Source: Caldibacillus debilis DSM 16016
Lineage (GTDB): Bacteria; Bacillota; Bacilli; Bacillales; Caldibacillaceae
Direction of reading: 5' to 3'
Length of the DNA stretch: 64,000 nt
Assembly: GCF_000383875.1 (NCBI RefSeq)
Contig: NZ_KB912880.1
Location: forward strand, 14,108 to 78,107
Under the pieces are notes generated by a model. That model ran no database searches and was not told the origin of the DNA. It saw only the letters and a program-made list of their open reading frames with translations. A program made the position numbers and the translations under genes. Positions 1 through 9,644 of the stretch are shown piece after piece. How positions within the stretch are numbered: the stretch's first letter is position 1; every line of letters starts with the position of its first letter.

Positions 1-870
1 CAAATCGTTCAAGCGATGTGTAAAAAACAACAGCGGAACCTGAAGGACAATAACGGAAAGGCTATTTACTGTAAATAACAAACCAGAAATCCAGCTAAGG
101 TCTGGACTTATTTCCTTTATAAAAGCAGGCATTGCGAAAACTAAAACAACGTACATAAAGGTCATCGGAGCAACTGCGACCAAAAAACGCATTAAGTTTG
201 AGTCGTATGAAAAACGAATAGCCCAAACCTTTTTGGAAATCGGCTCTTTTTTTATAATTGGTTGGCTGCGCAACGGAATTTTTGCAATCAACACGGCTGC
301 AATAAGAAAACTGATTGCATCTATGAATATTAACGTCCCATAAGCCAATGGTGTATTAAATATTGCTACGATACCTGTACCTATGAGCATTCCTAAAGAA
401 TTCCCCAAATTCCGTAAACTTCGAGAACTTCCAAACCACATCGTTCTATTCTCGCTGGGGACAAGTTGTGAGATGATCGTTTGGTTCACAACTGGCCATG
501 CCCGCTGTCCCCAGACAACAATGGTCGCTGCGATTGTCAATCCCCAAATATTATGGAATATCAAATATCCAAGAGTTCCGATTCCTCGTAACCAAAAACT
601 TGCAAGAGCAGCAGGCTTTGCACCTAATCGATCCACGATCACACCGCAGACAGGTATGGCCAGTAATCCAGCCAATGCACTAATCGATAGCATTTGACCT
701 ACTTGCTCCAACGAAAGACCACTCGTCTTTAGAAAAAAAAGAACTAAAAATGGCATGGTTAACCCCGATCCGAACGAATCTAGAAACAATGCCCCCAGAA
801 AGGGCGCACTCCAAGGTTGCGAATGAACTACTTTCTTTATTTTCGAATATTGAGAAACTAGGAACTTCAT
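1..870 (-). CDS. MFS transporter, partial (3' end outside the window)
   Basis: The minus strand is open from an ATG at 870 to the window edge, about 290 codons. The product is strongly hydrophobic with repeated membrane segments. After the second segment comes GVIVDRLGAK, which fits the major facilitator motif A (G-x3-D-R-x-G-x-K/R). An early segment reads DSFGSGLTMPFLVLFF, typical of the first helix of drug-type MFS carriers. It probably exports or imports a small solute by proton coupling; the substrate cannot be read from the sequence. The region is AT-rich compared with the core from 4400 onward and lies next to a decayed parA and an IS21 element, so horizontal acquisition is likely. The C-terminal part is not visible. 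Confidence 0.8.
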   Translation of the reverse strand, partial: MKFLVSQYSKIKKVVHSQPWSAPFLGALFLDSFGSGLTMPFLVLFFLKTSGLSLEQVGQMLSISALAGLLAIPVCGVIVDRLGAKPAALASFWLRGIGTLGYLIFHNIWGLTIAATIVVWGQRAWPVVNQTIISQLVPSENRTMWFGSSRSLRNLGNSLGMLIGTGIVAIFNTPLAYGTLIFIDAISFLIAAVLIAKIPLRSQPIIKKEPISKKVWAIRFSYDSNLMRFLVAVAPMTFMYVVLVFAMPAFIKEISPDLSWISGLLFTVNSLSVIVLQVPLLFFTHRLNDL

Positions 871-882
871 GCCATCTACACC

Positions 883-1406
883 TTACCCTAGTAACTTTTG
901 CTCAGCTGTAGAAGAAAGAGCTTTTGGATTGTAGCAAAACTTTGAAGTCTCAAACATGACAACAACAAAATCGGAGGCGACTAAACCGTTAATCGTTTGA
1001 TCCGATAAGGCAGGCGGTAAATCCGAAATAATAAAATCATAGTTTTCTTTTACTGGCTTCAAACAATTAATTGGTGCTAACGGAGCGTCTTCACGAAATC
1101 GTTGAAATAATACGCTGGGCATACGGGCAGTGAAATCATTAGAAGGCAATAAGTGCAGATTTTCTGTAAGTTTAGCTATGTATTCCGTAGCATCTTCATC
1201 TAGCATTGCCTCTAATACTGTTCGATCGTAATAGTCATCACCAGGATCTTCTACACCACTTAAAAATTGGGTTGGGTTCCCTTGTGAATCTAATCAACAG
1301 CAAGTACTTTATATCCCATTCTTGCTAATTAAAAGGATGTAATGCCGCCACTTGTTGACTTAACCACACCACCTTTTTGAATACCATAACTAATCGAAAT
1401 AGCCAA
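883..1406 (-). pseudogene. Decayed ParA/Soj-type partition ATPase
   Basis: Read on the minus strand from a TTG at 1406, the sequence begins with a deviant Walker A, KGGVVKST, where ParA proteins have KGGVGKT/ST. It then hits an in-frame TAA where a Leu codon is expected and needs a one-base frameshift near 1290 to recover the next conserved block (DSQGNPTQFLSG). The part from 1206 to 883 is an open frame of 107 codons containing the ParA region around YDFIISDLPPALS. Three independent lesions (Walker A Gly to Val, a stop, a frameshift) make it non-functional. ParA proteins segregate plasmids, chromosomes and some integrative elements, so this is probably a relic of a plasmid or integrative element. 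Confidence 0.75.
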
Positions 1407-1617
1407 AAATCATCACCCTTTGGAATAGTATATAAATATATATATCATTCATAATTCCATTTTCATATTGTTAATGTAAATAATTTGGTTGCATTTGTTG
1501 CTATATATAAATCTGAGATGACAAGGCGTGGTTTTGTTGATATAGAGAAGCAGTCATGAATGACATGAGAAGATTTACTCTAATGGGATATTTGTTGAAA
1601 TGATAGTAAGATAGCAC

Positions 1618-1622
1618 TACAA
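1618..1622. repeat. Left target-site duplication of IS21 element (TACAA)
   Basis: TACAA directly abuts the left TG end of the element and is repeated at 3727-3731 after the right CA end. IS21 members make duplications of 4-8 bp. Confidence 0.85.
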
Positions 1623-1680
1623 TGTCAAGGCCGATTATTTTTTCCCCAAAATCGCCGGTTTAAAATTCCCCAGAAGGACC

Positions 1681-3611
<1,931 letters not shown>

Positions 3612-3726
3612 AAAAAATTCCCCTCTCGTAATCTAAAACCTAGCTCCTCTCATTGACACTATGGTTCTATTGTAAGTGGGGAATTTTATTCCGGCTATAT
3701 TGGGGATTTTATCATCGGCTTTAACA

Positions 3727-3731
3727 TACAA
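3727..3731. repeat. Right target-site duplication of IS21 element (TACAA)
   Basis: Second copy of the 5-bp duplication, directly after the right terminus of the element. Confidence 0.85.
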
Positions 3732-4185
3732 TTCTAGTAAACTGGAGAATACCTCCATAGAGTAGTACATTAAAATCAAAAAAAGAGATGTATGAATTTC
3801 TCGCCATTGATTTCAACAACAAAGGAGCGTCCGAAAACAGCGGGAAGCCCGGGAAATCGTAAAGATGAGCGCAACATTGCATGAGAGAACCCGGCCATGA
3901 GTCTGGGTGCGGCACGGATCGATCGCGGTATACACGTCCAATTCAAGTGCCGTAGGAAGATTGCGGAAGGTCATCCATAATGGCCAACATTACTGATACT
4001 TCCGGAATTGATTTACAGGAACTGGCAAAAACATTAGTTGTGGTGTACAAAATGAGGGCGCTTGAATTATTGATCTGATAACCATCCCGAGAAAATTTTG
4101 ACACATACAATCCGGCCGGCAGACTTGCACTTTTTTCCGTGTTTTGTTATAGTATTCCGTGTTGACCTTATCCGGCAGCCGGAAT
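3732..4185. other. Intergenic stretch between IS21 and the infC promoter
   Basis: About 450 bp without a convincing gene. Open frames here are short, lack ribosome sites and show no family features. The base composition changes from AT-rich to the GC-rich core within this stretch, so it marks the junction between acquired and core DNA. Confidence 0.5.
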
Positions 4186-4215
4186 TTGACATTCCGCGTA
4201 CTTGTATGATTTAAT
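4186..4215 (+). promoter_or_regulatory. Probable sigma-A promoter of infC-rpmI-rplT
   Basis: TTGACA at 4186-4191 and TTTAAT at 4210-4215, separated by 18 bp. It lies about 230 bp upstream of infC, leaving a long leader as in B. subtilis. Confidence 0.55.
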
Positions 4216-4385
4216 ATTAGTAATTGAATACGTGTATGGAAAAAGAAGAGGCACCCGCTTCTCACCTGGATGACGCGTTTCAGCTGTTAACAGGTTCGCA
4301 TGACGTTGGATGATTAGGGATCGAGTGTGTGGGTGTTCGTGCCTGCACTTTTTTTATGGGAAAAACATAAGGTGAGGCAAGGAAC
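4216..4385 (+). ncRNA. L20-type autoregulatory leader of the infC operon
   Basis: A leader of about 220 nt precedes infC. It contains the block AAGAGGCACCCGCTTCTCACC (about 4244-4264), matching my memory of Bacillus infC leaders. A GT-rich arm downstream (about 4328-4345, ending in GTGCC) can pair with GGCACCC and is followed by a run of seven T. Ribosomal protein L20 is known to bind such leaders and promote premature termination of its own operon in Firmicutes. Assignment rests on position, the conserved block and the terminator-like end; exact helices were not folded. Confidence 0.65.
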
Positions 4386-4441
4386 AAGTTGTGCTCTCTT
4401 CGCCAGCGATGTATTCAAATTTTTCCCGGAGGTGTATAAAT

Positions 4442-4957
4442 ATTAGCAAAGATCTTTTAGTGAACGAGAGCATTCGCGCTCGTGAAGTCCGTCTAATTGA
4501 TGTGAACGGAGAGCAATTAGGCATTAAATCGAGGGCGGAAGCGCTCGAGATTGCCGGCAGGAAAAATCTCGACCTGGTTCTTGTCGCTCCGAATGCAAAG
4601 CCTCCCGTCGCGCGCATCATGGATTACGGGAAGTACCGTTTTGAACAGCAGAAGAAGGAAAGGGAAGCCCGGAAAAACCAAAAGGTCATCAACGTGAAGG
4701 AAATCCGGTTGAGCCCGACGATCGAGGAACATGATTTCAATACGAAGCTGCGCAATGCCCGGAAATTTTTAACGAAGGGCGATAAAGTGAAAGCGACGAT
4801 CCGCTTCAAAGGCCGCGCCATTACCCATAAAGAAATCGGGCAGCGGGTCCTGGACCGCTTTGCCGAAGCCTGCTCGGATCTGGCCCAGGTGGAAACCTCC
4901 GCCCGGATGGACGGCCGGAACATGTTTTTGGTTTTAGCACCGAAAAACGATAAGTAA
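4442..4957 (+). CDS. infC: Translation initiation factor IF-3
   Basis: 171 residues, beginning [15 protein letters not shown]-3 binds the 30S subunit, prevents premature 50S joining and checks the start codon. The N-domain (to about residue 75, with the linker [13 protein letters not shown]) and the C-domain ([14 protein letters not shown] onward) are both complete. The start is taken as the rare ATT at 4442, 8 bases after GGAGGTG; the only ATG in frame lies 51 bases upstream with no ribosome site. Rare ATT/ATA starts on infC are known to give autoregulation because IF-3 discriminates against non-standard starts. First gene of the infC-rpmI-rplT operon. Confidence 0.95.
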   Translation: MSKDLLVNESIRAREVRLIDVNGEQLGIKSRAEALEIAGRKNLDLVLVAPNAKPPVARIMDYGKYRFEQQKKEREARKNQKVINVKEIRLSPTIEEHDFNTKLRNARKFLTKGDKVKATIRFKGRAITHKEIGQRVLDRFAEACSDLAQVETSARMDGRNMFLVLAPKNDK

Positions 4958-4974
4958 TTCGAGGAGGAATTTTT

Positions 4975-5163
4975 ATGCCGAAAATGAAAACCCACCGCGG
5001 CTCTGCCAAACGGTTCAAGAAAACGGGAACGGGGAAATTGGTCCGTTTTCATGCCTATACCAGCCATAATTTTTCCAGCAAGACGAAGAAGCAAAAACGC
5101 AAACTCCGCAAAGATACGCTCGTTTCTGCCGGAGACCTGAAACGGATTCGCCATATGATTTAA
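4975..5163 (+). CDS. rpmI: 50S ribosomal protein L35
   Basis: 62 residues, very basic, starting [20 protein letters not shown], the family signature. The usual length is 64-66. It follows infC after 17 bp, with the ribosome site GAGGAGG in the gap. It is part of the large ribosomal subunit and is co-transcribed with IF-3 and L20. Confidence 0.97.
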   Translation: MPKMKTHRGSAKRFKKTGTGKLVRFHAYTSHNFSSKTKKQKRKLRKDTLVSAGDLKRIRHMI

Positions 5164-5204
5164 CCGCAAAAGAAAGAGCAGAAAATATTTAGGAGGGAAA
5201 TGAC

Positions 5205-5564
5205 ATGGCACGAGTAAAAGGCGGTACGGTTACGCGCAGACGCCGTAAAAAAGTGCTGAAATTGGCAAAAGGTTATTACGGTTCCAAACATCGTTTATAT
5301 AGAGTCGCGAATCAGCAAGTGATGAAATCCTTAATGTACGCTTATCGCGACCGTCGCCAGCGGAAACGGGATTTCCGCCGGCTGTGGATCACCCGGATCA
5401 ATGCGGCCGCGAGACAAAACGGCCTTTCCTACAGCCGCCTGATGCACGGACTCAAGTTGGCGGGCGTCGAGGTCAACCGCAAGATGCTTGCCGATTTGGC
5501 GGTGACGGACGCCGAAGCCTTCGCCCAATTGGCCAACACGGCAAAAGAACAATTGAAAAAATAA
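5205..5564 (+). CDS. rplT: 50S ribosomal protein L20
   Basis: 119 residues, the standard length. The N-terminus [16 protein letters not shown] and the stretch [18 protein letters not shown] are diagnostic. L20 is an early 50S assembly protein that binds 23S rRNA and also represses its own operon through the leader upstream of infC. The ribosome site AGGAGGGA precedes the ATG. It is the last gene of the operon; a strong terminator follows within 4 bp of the stop. Confidence 0.97.
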   Translation: MARVKGGTVTRRRRKKVLKLAKGYYGSKHRLYRVANQQVMKSLMYAYRDRRQRKRDFRRLWITRINAAARQNGLSYSRLMHGLKLAGVEVNRKMLADLAVTDAEAFAQLANTAKEQLKK

Positions 5565-5566
5565 AA

Positions 5567-5594
5567 AAGTCATCCTTTAAGGATGGCTTTTTTC
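5567..5594 (+). terminator. Rho-independent terminator of the infC operon
   Basis: AAGTCATCC-TTTAA-GGATGGCTT followed by a T run, directly after the rplT stop. Confidence 0.9.
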
Positions 5595-5612
5595 ACGGAA
5601 AATGGAAAACTT

Positions 5613-6329
5613 TTATGAAGAAGTCCCCGTCGTCTTATGGATGGGCGGCCGAACCGGGCCGCCGGTTCCGGATGAAGATGCCTCCCTGGCGTGCATGGGA
5701 GGACGCTTGTTGAAAACGGCCGGGCGGCCTCCCGGCCCCCCGGGGAAACGGTGCGAAATGCCGCCGGCTTTCGACCGGAACGGCGGGGAAGGCTGCCGGC
5801 GATCCGCATCCTTCGGGAAGAAAAAACCGGGCAAAAAGCCCGGTTTTTCGTTTATTTTCGTGACAAAAAGATAGACGGCCAGGAGCAGGCTGAACAAAAG
5901 GAGCGAGTGGAAGGCGGCGTGGAGGATGTCGGCCGTGATGCCGTTTAATTCCGGTAAAAAACTGTGGGTGCCGCCGGACATCGCCTGATTACGCTGCAAC
6001 CTTTTTTCATCGGCGCCGAAAAGATACGGCAACCGCCAGGCCTCTGCCGCTCCGGCCAAGATCAGGCCCGAATGGATGACGAACCAGGATCTGAGCCAAA
6101 GGGGATATTTTTTCCCGGCAAAAAGACCGGCGAGCAGGAGAAGGAAGCCGACGGATAAGCCGTTGACGACGGTAACGAGGAGCTGCTCTCCCGTCGTGTT
6201 TTCCCTGCGGACGGATGCCGGATCGTTGAAGGGGCCGAGGGGGACCCAGTCATGCAGGAGCAGGAACAGCAGCATGGCGTTGAGGCAGGCCATGAACATT
6301 TTTTCCGATAAACGAATGTTTCTTTCCAT
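5613..6329 (-). CDS. Four-helix membrane protein of unknown function, with unusual C-terminal extension
   Basis: 238 residues from the ATG at 6329, chosen because GGGGGA lies 6 bases upstream. Residues 1-165 have four hydrophobic segments (around AMLLFLLL, GLSVGFLLLLAGLF, WFVIHSGLILAGA and SLLLFSLLLAVYLF). I do not recognise a family. The gene is last in the GntR/ABC operon, 40 bp after the permease, so it may be a transporter accessory protein. Oddly, the frame runs through a perfect terminator hairpin (5821-5848) and continues for about 75 low-complexity residues rich in Pro, Arg and Gly. The natural stop may have been lost by mutation. Confidence 0.55.
   Translation of the reverse strand: MERNIRLSEKMFMACLNAMLLFLLLHDWVPLGPFNDPASVRRENTTGEQLLVTVVNGLSVGFLLLLAGLFAGKKYPLWLRSWFVIHSGLILAGAAEAWRLPYLFGADEKRLQRNQAMSGGTHSFLPELNGITADILHAAFHSLLLFSLLLAVYLFVTKINEKPGFLPGFFFPKDADRRQPSPPFRSKAGGISHRFPGGPGGRPAVFNKRPPMHAREASSSGTGGPVRPPIHKTTGTSS
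5821..5848 (-). terminator. Terminator-like hairpin, usable in both directions
   Basis: CCGGGC-AAAAA-GCCCGG flanked by A6 and T5, so it has a T tract on either strand. It lies inside the 3' part of the minus-strand membrane-protein frame and probably ends the ABC-transporter operon. Confidence 0.75.
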
Positions 6330-6368
6330 TTTCCGTCCCCCTTTGCGGATGCGATGCAAGACGGTTCG

Positions 6369-7172
6369 TTACAGTTTGACGGCAACCCGGCGGGTAAGGA
6401 GCCGGATCAGCCAGGCCATGATGAAGATCAGCGCCAGGCTGGCGAAGATGAACCCCGGCAAGGGGATGGAAAAGGTGTCAACAGGCAGCCATTGTTTAAG
6501 GGATTCCGCCGCTTCCTTCTTCCAGAGAAATGCCCGCAGATGGAAGAAAAAGAGCGCGAGGACGATAAAGCCCAAACCGGCCGGCCCGCCGTAACGATAG
6601 AATCCCGCCCCGATCAGCCATCCGCTGAGGTAGAAAAAGGCCAGATTCAGGGCGTGCAAAGCGATGGCCAAGAGCCCGTTTTCCTGCAGATCGGCGAGGG
6701 GAATGTCAAAGACGGGAACGATGATCATCCGGATGATGGTTCCCACCCAACTGGAAGGCGAATCGCCCCCGGAATCGATCATATCGGCGCTGTGGTACGA
6801 AACCGGGAGGTTCGCCAGCCGGACAAGGAATCTTTCCGCCAGCGCCATAACCCCCGCGATAAGGGGGAGCGCCAGGGCAAGACCGGCGGCCGCCGCGATT
6901 CCCCCTTTGAAAAATTCCTTCCGCGTCACCCCGTTCCGGATGAAGGCCGGCATGAAGGCGTAGACGGCCAGGATTCCAAGGACGAACATGAAAATGTTGG
7001 CGGACTGGCCGGTGGAAAGGAAAAAGTCTTCGATGCGGCTGCCGTTTTTTGCGGAAAAAATCAACCGGACGATTTGAATCATGGTCACGATTCCCAAATA
7101 CCAAAGGGCCCATCCCGTTTGGACGGCAAACATGTCGATGGCGATCTTGGCGGATACGGATCTCTGTTTCAA
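6369..7172 (-). CDS. ABC transporter permease (ABC-2 type)
   Basis: 267 residues with about six hydrophobic segments: around GWALWYLGIVTMI, IFMFVLGILAVYAF, AAAGLALALPLIAGVMA, ALHALNLAFFYLSGWLI, GLGFIVLALFFF and GFIFASLALIFIMAWL. The start is a TTG at 7172, one base after the ATPase stop, preceded by GGGGAGGAAG. The gene follows a YtrB-like ATPase and a YtrA-like GntR regulator, so the product should be the membrane component of that transporter. In B. subtilis, ytrABCDEF responds to cell-wall antibiotics; substrate and role here are unproven. Confidence 0.8.
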   Translation of the reverse strand: MKQRSVSAKIAIDMFAVQTGWALWYLGIVTMIQIVRLIFSAKNGSRIEDFFLSTGQSANIFMFVLGILAVYAFMPAFIRNGVTRKEFFKGGIAAAAGLALALPLIAGVMALAERFLVRLANLPVSYHSADMIDSGGDSPSSWVGTIIRMIIVPVFDIPLADLQENGLLAIALHALNLAFFYLSGWLIGAGFYRYGGPAGLGFIVLALFFFHLRAFLWKKEAAESLKQWLPVDTFSIPLPGFIFASLALIFIMAWLIRLLTRRVAVKL

Positions 7173-7173
7173 G

Positions 7174-8046
7174 TTAATCTTCCTCCCCTGTCAGAAAAAT
7201 GAATAAGTCTTGAAGGGAAACGGGGCCGACATCCAGCCCTTCGCTTCTTGCCCTTGCCATCTCTTCCTTGGTAAAGGCGCCGTACAGCGTGACGGATTTC
7301 GTCTTTCCCAGCCGCTGTTCATTCAATATTTTCTTGCCCTCGACGAAGGGATCGACGATCCTTTCGTCGCCGGTCACCGTCACCCCCCGCGAAACCAGCC
7401 GGTCGTATGCTTCCTGCACGACCACCTTTCCTTTATCGAGAATGATCACTTCATCAAACAAGTGGTCCATCTCCGAAACGAGATGGGTGGACAAGATGAA
7501 CATCCGGGGGTGCCGGGTTTGATCTTCCAACAGCTCCCGGTAAAAGATCTCCCTTGTCGGGGCGTCCATTCCCAGGTAGACCTCGTCAAAAATCGTAATC
7601 GCCGTCCGGCTTGCCAGGCCTAAGGTCACATTCATGGCCGATTGCATCCCTTTGGACAATTTTTTCACCGGTTTTTCCAACGGAAGCTTGAAGCGCCTGA
7701 CCAGGTATTCCGCATATTCCCGGTCGTAGGCGGGCCGGTATCTTTCCGCCATCTCGAGGACTTCCTTCACCGTTTCCGATTCTTCCTTATAGTCCCTTTC
7801 ATAGAGAAAGGCGATGTCGGGCATGATTTTTTCGTTTTCAAAATGGATTTGCCCGTTTACCGTGATCGTCCCTTCCGTCGGCTCCCGGTAGGCGGCGAGC
7901 AAAGTAAGGAGTGAGGTTTTCCCGGCGCCGTTTCTTCCGAGAAGGCCGTAAATTTTTTCCCCTTCCAGCCGCAGCGTGATCTGTTTTAACGCCTCAAAGG
8001 TGTTGTATCTCAAAGAAACGCCGTTAAATTCCACGCGCATCGTCAT
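7174..8046 (-). CDS. ABC transporter ATP-binding protein, YtrB-like
   Basis: 290 residues. Walker A is GLLGRNGAGKTSLL near residue 35. The signature region is shortened to KLSKGMQSAMN near residue 135, and Walker B is TAITIFDEVYLGMD near residue 155. The switch His is in ILSTHLVSEM. The SKGM signature in place of LSGGQ is typical of the YtrB/CcmA-like group paired with GntR regulators. It energises the permease encoded next to it. The ATG at 8046 lies within the end of the GntR gene (23-bp overlap), with GGGGG upstream, suggesting translational coupling. Confidence 0.88.
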   Translation of the reverse strand: MTMRVEFNGVSLRYNTFEALKQITLRLEGEKIYGLLGRNGAGKTSLLTLLAAYREPTEGTITVNGQIHFENEKIMPDIAFLYERDYKEESETVKEVLEMAERYRPAYDREYAEYLVRRFKLPLEKPVKKLSKGMQSAMNVTLGLASRTAITIFDEVYLGMDAPTREIFYRELLEDQTRHPRMFILSTHLVSEMDHLFDEVIILDKGKVVVQEAYDRLVSRGVTVTGDERIVDPFVEGKKILNEQRLGKTKSVTLYGAFTKEEMARARSEGLDVGPVSLQDLFIFLTGEED

Positions 8047-8419
8047 TTTTCCCCCGTCCTTTCACCTGCTTGATGAATGCCATAATTTCTTTTTCGGAAA
8101 TTCCCAGCAATTCCGCTTCCCTTACCAATCCATAAATGTAATTATCCAGGAATTCCTTCTTCCGCCTCCTGATCACTTTTTCCCGCGCGCCTTGGGCGAC
8201 GAACATCCCGATTCCCCGCTTTTTGAAAAGGATGCCTTCCTCCACCAGCCGGTTCACCCCCTTGGATACGGTCAAATGGTTGATCTTGTAAAATTGGACA
8301 AGCTGGTTGGTCGAAGGGGCCTGATCCCCTTCCGCAAGCTGCCCGGTTAAAATCTGGTCTTCAATGATCCTCCGGATTTGCTGGTAGATGGGCTGATTGC
8401 TTTCAAACGGATGGTCCAA
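8024..8419 (-). CDS. GntR-family repressor, YtrA subfamily
   Basis: 131 residues, the short YtrA format: an N-terminal winged helix (PIYQQIRRIIEDQILTGQLAEG then STNQLVQFYKINHLTVSKGVNRL) followed by only about 55 residues. There is no large effector domain. The start is a TTG at 8419, eight bases after GGCGGTGA. It is first in an operon with an ATPase and a permease and should repress that operon through the palindrome at 8462-8487, which overlaps the -10 box. YtrA-type regulators often respond to envelope stress; the signal here is unknown. Confidence 0.88.
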   Translation of the reverse strand: MDHPFESNQPIYQQIRRIIEDQILTGQLAEGDQAPSTNQLVQFYKINHLTVSKGVNRLVEEGILFKKRGIGMFVAQGAREKVIRRRKKEFLDNYIYGLVREAELLGISEKEIMAFIKQVKGRGKNDDARGI

Positions 8420-8461
8420 AGTTTCTCACCGCCTTTTGACAGTTCGGCTCATTTGCATATC

Positions 8462-8487
8462 TAGTTATATACTTACGTATATAACTA
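8462..8487. promoter_or_regulatory. Perfect palindromic operator of the GntR/ABC operon
   Basis: TAGTTATATAC-TTAC-GTATATAACTA, an 11-bp perfect inverted repeat with a 4-bp centre. It overlaps the -10 of the minus-strand promoter, as expected for a repressor site. Two-fold symmetry fits a dimeric YtrA-type protein. Confidence 0.8.
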
Positions 8488-8512
8488 TAGATAAAGAATA
8501 CCCAATTGTCAA
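8484..8512 (-). promoter_or_regulatory. Sigma-A promoter of the GntR/ABC operon
   Basis: On the minus strand TTGACA (8512-8507), a 17-bp spacer, then TATAGT (8489-8484). The spacing is optimal and the -10 lies inside the palindrome. Confidence 0.85.
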
Positions 8513-8783
8513 CGGTTTTTCGAAAATCTCGGAAAAGGAGGGATTTGTGGAAAGGCGGCCGCTTATGAAAGGGAGGGTTTGATTTGCCGCGTGGGCGGGT
8601 GTGGGCACAAGGGATGAAGGGAAGGCGCCGCCCCAGGGCCGCAAAAAAGGCGGAATCAAATGGGCACAATGGAAAAGGGGGGAGGGAAAACCTGGATGTG
8701 CGGGGGAAGGCCCGTTTTGACCCCGACCGCCAAGGGAACCGGGCGATGGCGCAAATGCTGAAAGGGGGACAGAAAATCGGCGG
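8513..8783. other. Intergenic region between divergent transcription units
   Basis: Together with the flanking promoters this leaves about 340 bp without a convincing gene. One plus-strand frame (8584-8811) is arginine- and glycine-rich with no ribosome site or family features, so I do not call it. Confidence 0.5.
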
Positions 8784-8812
8784 TTTTCAGCCTCTTTCGG
8801 CTCTGTTATAAT
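8784..8812 (+). promoter_or_regulatory. Promoter of the dUTPase-like gene
   Basis: TTTTCA (8784-8789), a 17-bp spacer and TATAAT (8807-8812) with an extended TG at 8804-8805. It ends 37 bp before the start codon. Confidence 0.6.
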
Positions 8813-8848
8813 TTCTATAATGCGGAAACAAGCAAAGAGGGGATCGCA

Positions 8849-9346
8849 ATGGAGCTGCAAAAAATGTTTGAACTGCAAAAAGTTCTCGACCGCCGCATCG
8901 AAACAAAGCACCGGCTGGAGCATGAGAACATCTTTGACAAAAAGGTGCTGGCCCTGCTTGTGGAAATCGGGGAATTGGCCAATGAAACGCGCTGCTTCAA
9001 ATATTGGAGCGAAAAGGGACCGTCCGCCAGGGAGACGATTTTGGAAGAATATGTCGACGGCATGCATTTCATCTTGTCCCTTGGCCTCATGTTCGGATTT
9101 GACCGCCTGTCCGGGGAGGCCGTCCCCGGAAGGGGACGGGGGACAGGGGATTTAACGGTGAAGTTTTTGGAAGTCTATAATGCGGTTTACCGTTTCCAAA
9201 GGGAAAAAACGGCCGAATCCTACATGGCCTTGCTGGAAACCTTTTATGAATTGGGGGAGCTGCTCGGTTTTACCCGGGAGGAAATCTTCCGGGCCTATGT
9301 TTCCAAAAATGAAGTGAACCACCGTCGGCAGGAGGAAGGGTATTGA
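8849..9346 (+). CDS. Dimeric all-alpha dUTPase-family pyrophosphatase
   Basis: 165 residues. The metal-binding helices are visible as EIGELANETRCFKYW (about residues 37-51) and EEYVDGMHF (about 70-78). The C-terminal KNEVNHRRQEEGY is typical of Firmicute dimeric dUTPases of the all-alpha NTP pyrophosphatase group. It should hydrolyse dUTP to dUMP and pyrophosphate, limiting uracil in DNA and supplying thymidylate synthesis. A ribosome site AGAGGGGA precedes the ATG. The gene stands alone with its own promoter and terminator. Confidence 0.85.
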   Translation: MELQKMFELQKVLDRRIETKHRLEHENIFDKKVLALLVEIGELANETRCFKYWSEKGPSARETILEEYVDGMHFILSLGLMFGFDRLSGEAVPGRGRGTGDLTVKFLEVYNAVYRFQREKTAESYMALLETFYELGELLGFTREEIFRAYVSKNEVNHRRQEEGY

Positions 9347-9443
9347 CGGACGGAAATGGCGGCATCGCTTTTGCCCCTTTCCGGGACGGGGAAACCCGTT
9401 CCCTCATCCATCGCGTGCCGCACAAGCCGCGGGAAAAACGGAA

Positions 9444-9476
9444 GGACACCGGAAAACTGTTTCGGTGTCCTTTTTT
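9444..9476 (+). terminator. Terminator after the dUTPase-like gene
   Basis: GGACACCG ... CGGTGTCC with an 11-base loop, followed by TTTTTT. Confidence 0.88.
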
Positions 9477-9644
9477 ACGGATTTTTAAAGCGGAAGATTC
9501 CCGGGCGTACCGGAAGCTTCGGTTTTCCTTCGCCCGCTTCTTTGCGGCGCGGAACCGGAAAGGCTTTTCAAGCTGTTCATGCCGTCCCTTTCATGATCTT
9601 TTCAACGGACGAAGGCACAGGCGGACAGGCCGCAAAGGTCTTTT

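Noticed and set aside
4391-4441. Upstream ATG as infC start
   Set aside because: No ribosome site, and the extra 17 residues are not seen in IF-3; ATT at 4442 has GGAGGTG at good distance.
8465-9067. 200-codon minus-strand frame
   Set aside because: It runs antisense through the dUTPase gene and across the GntR promoter without family features.
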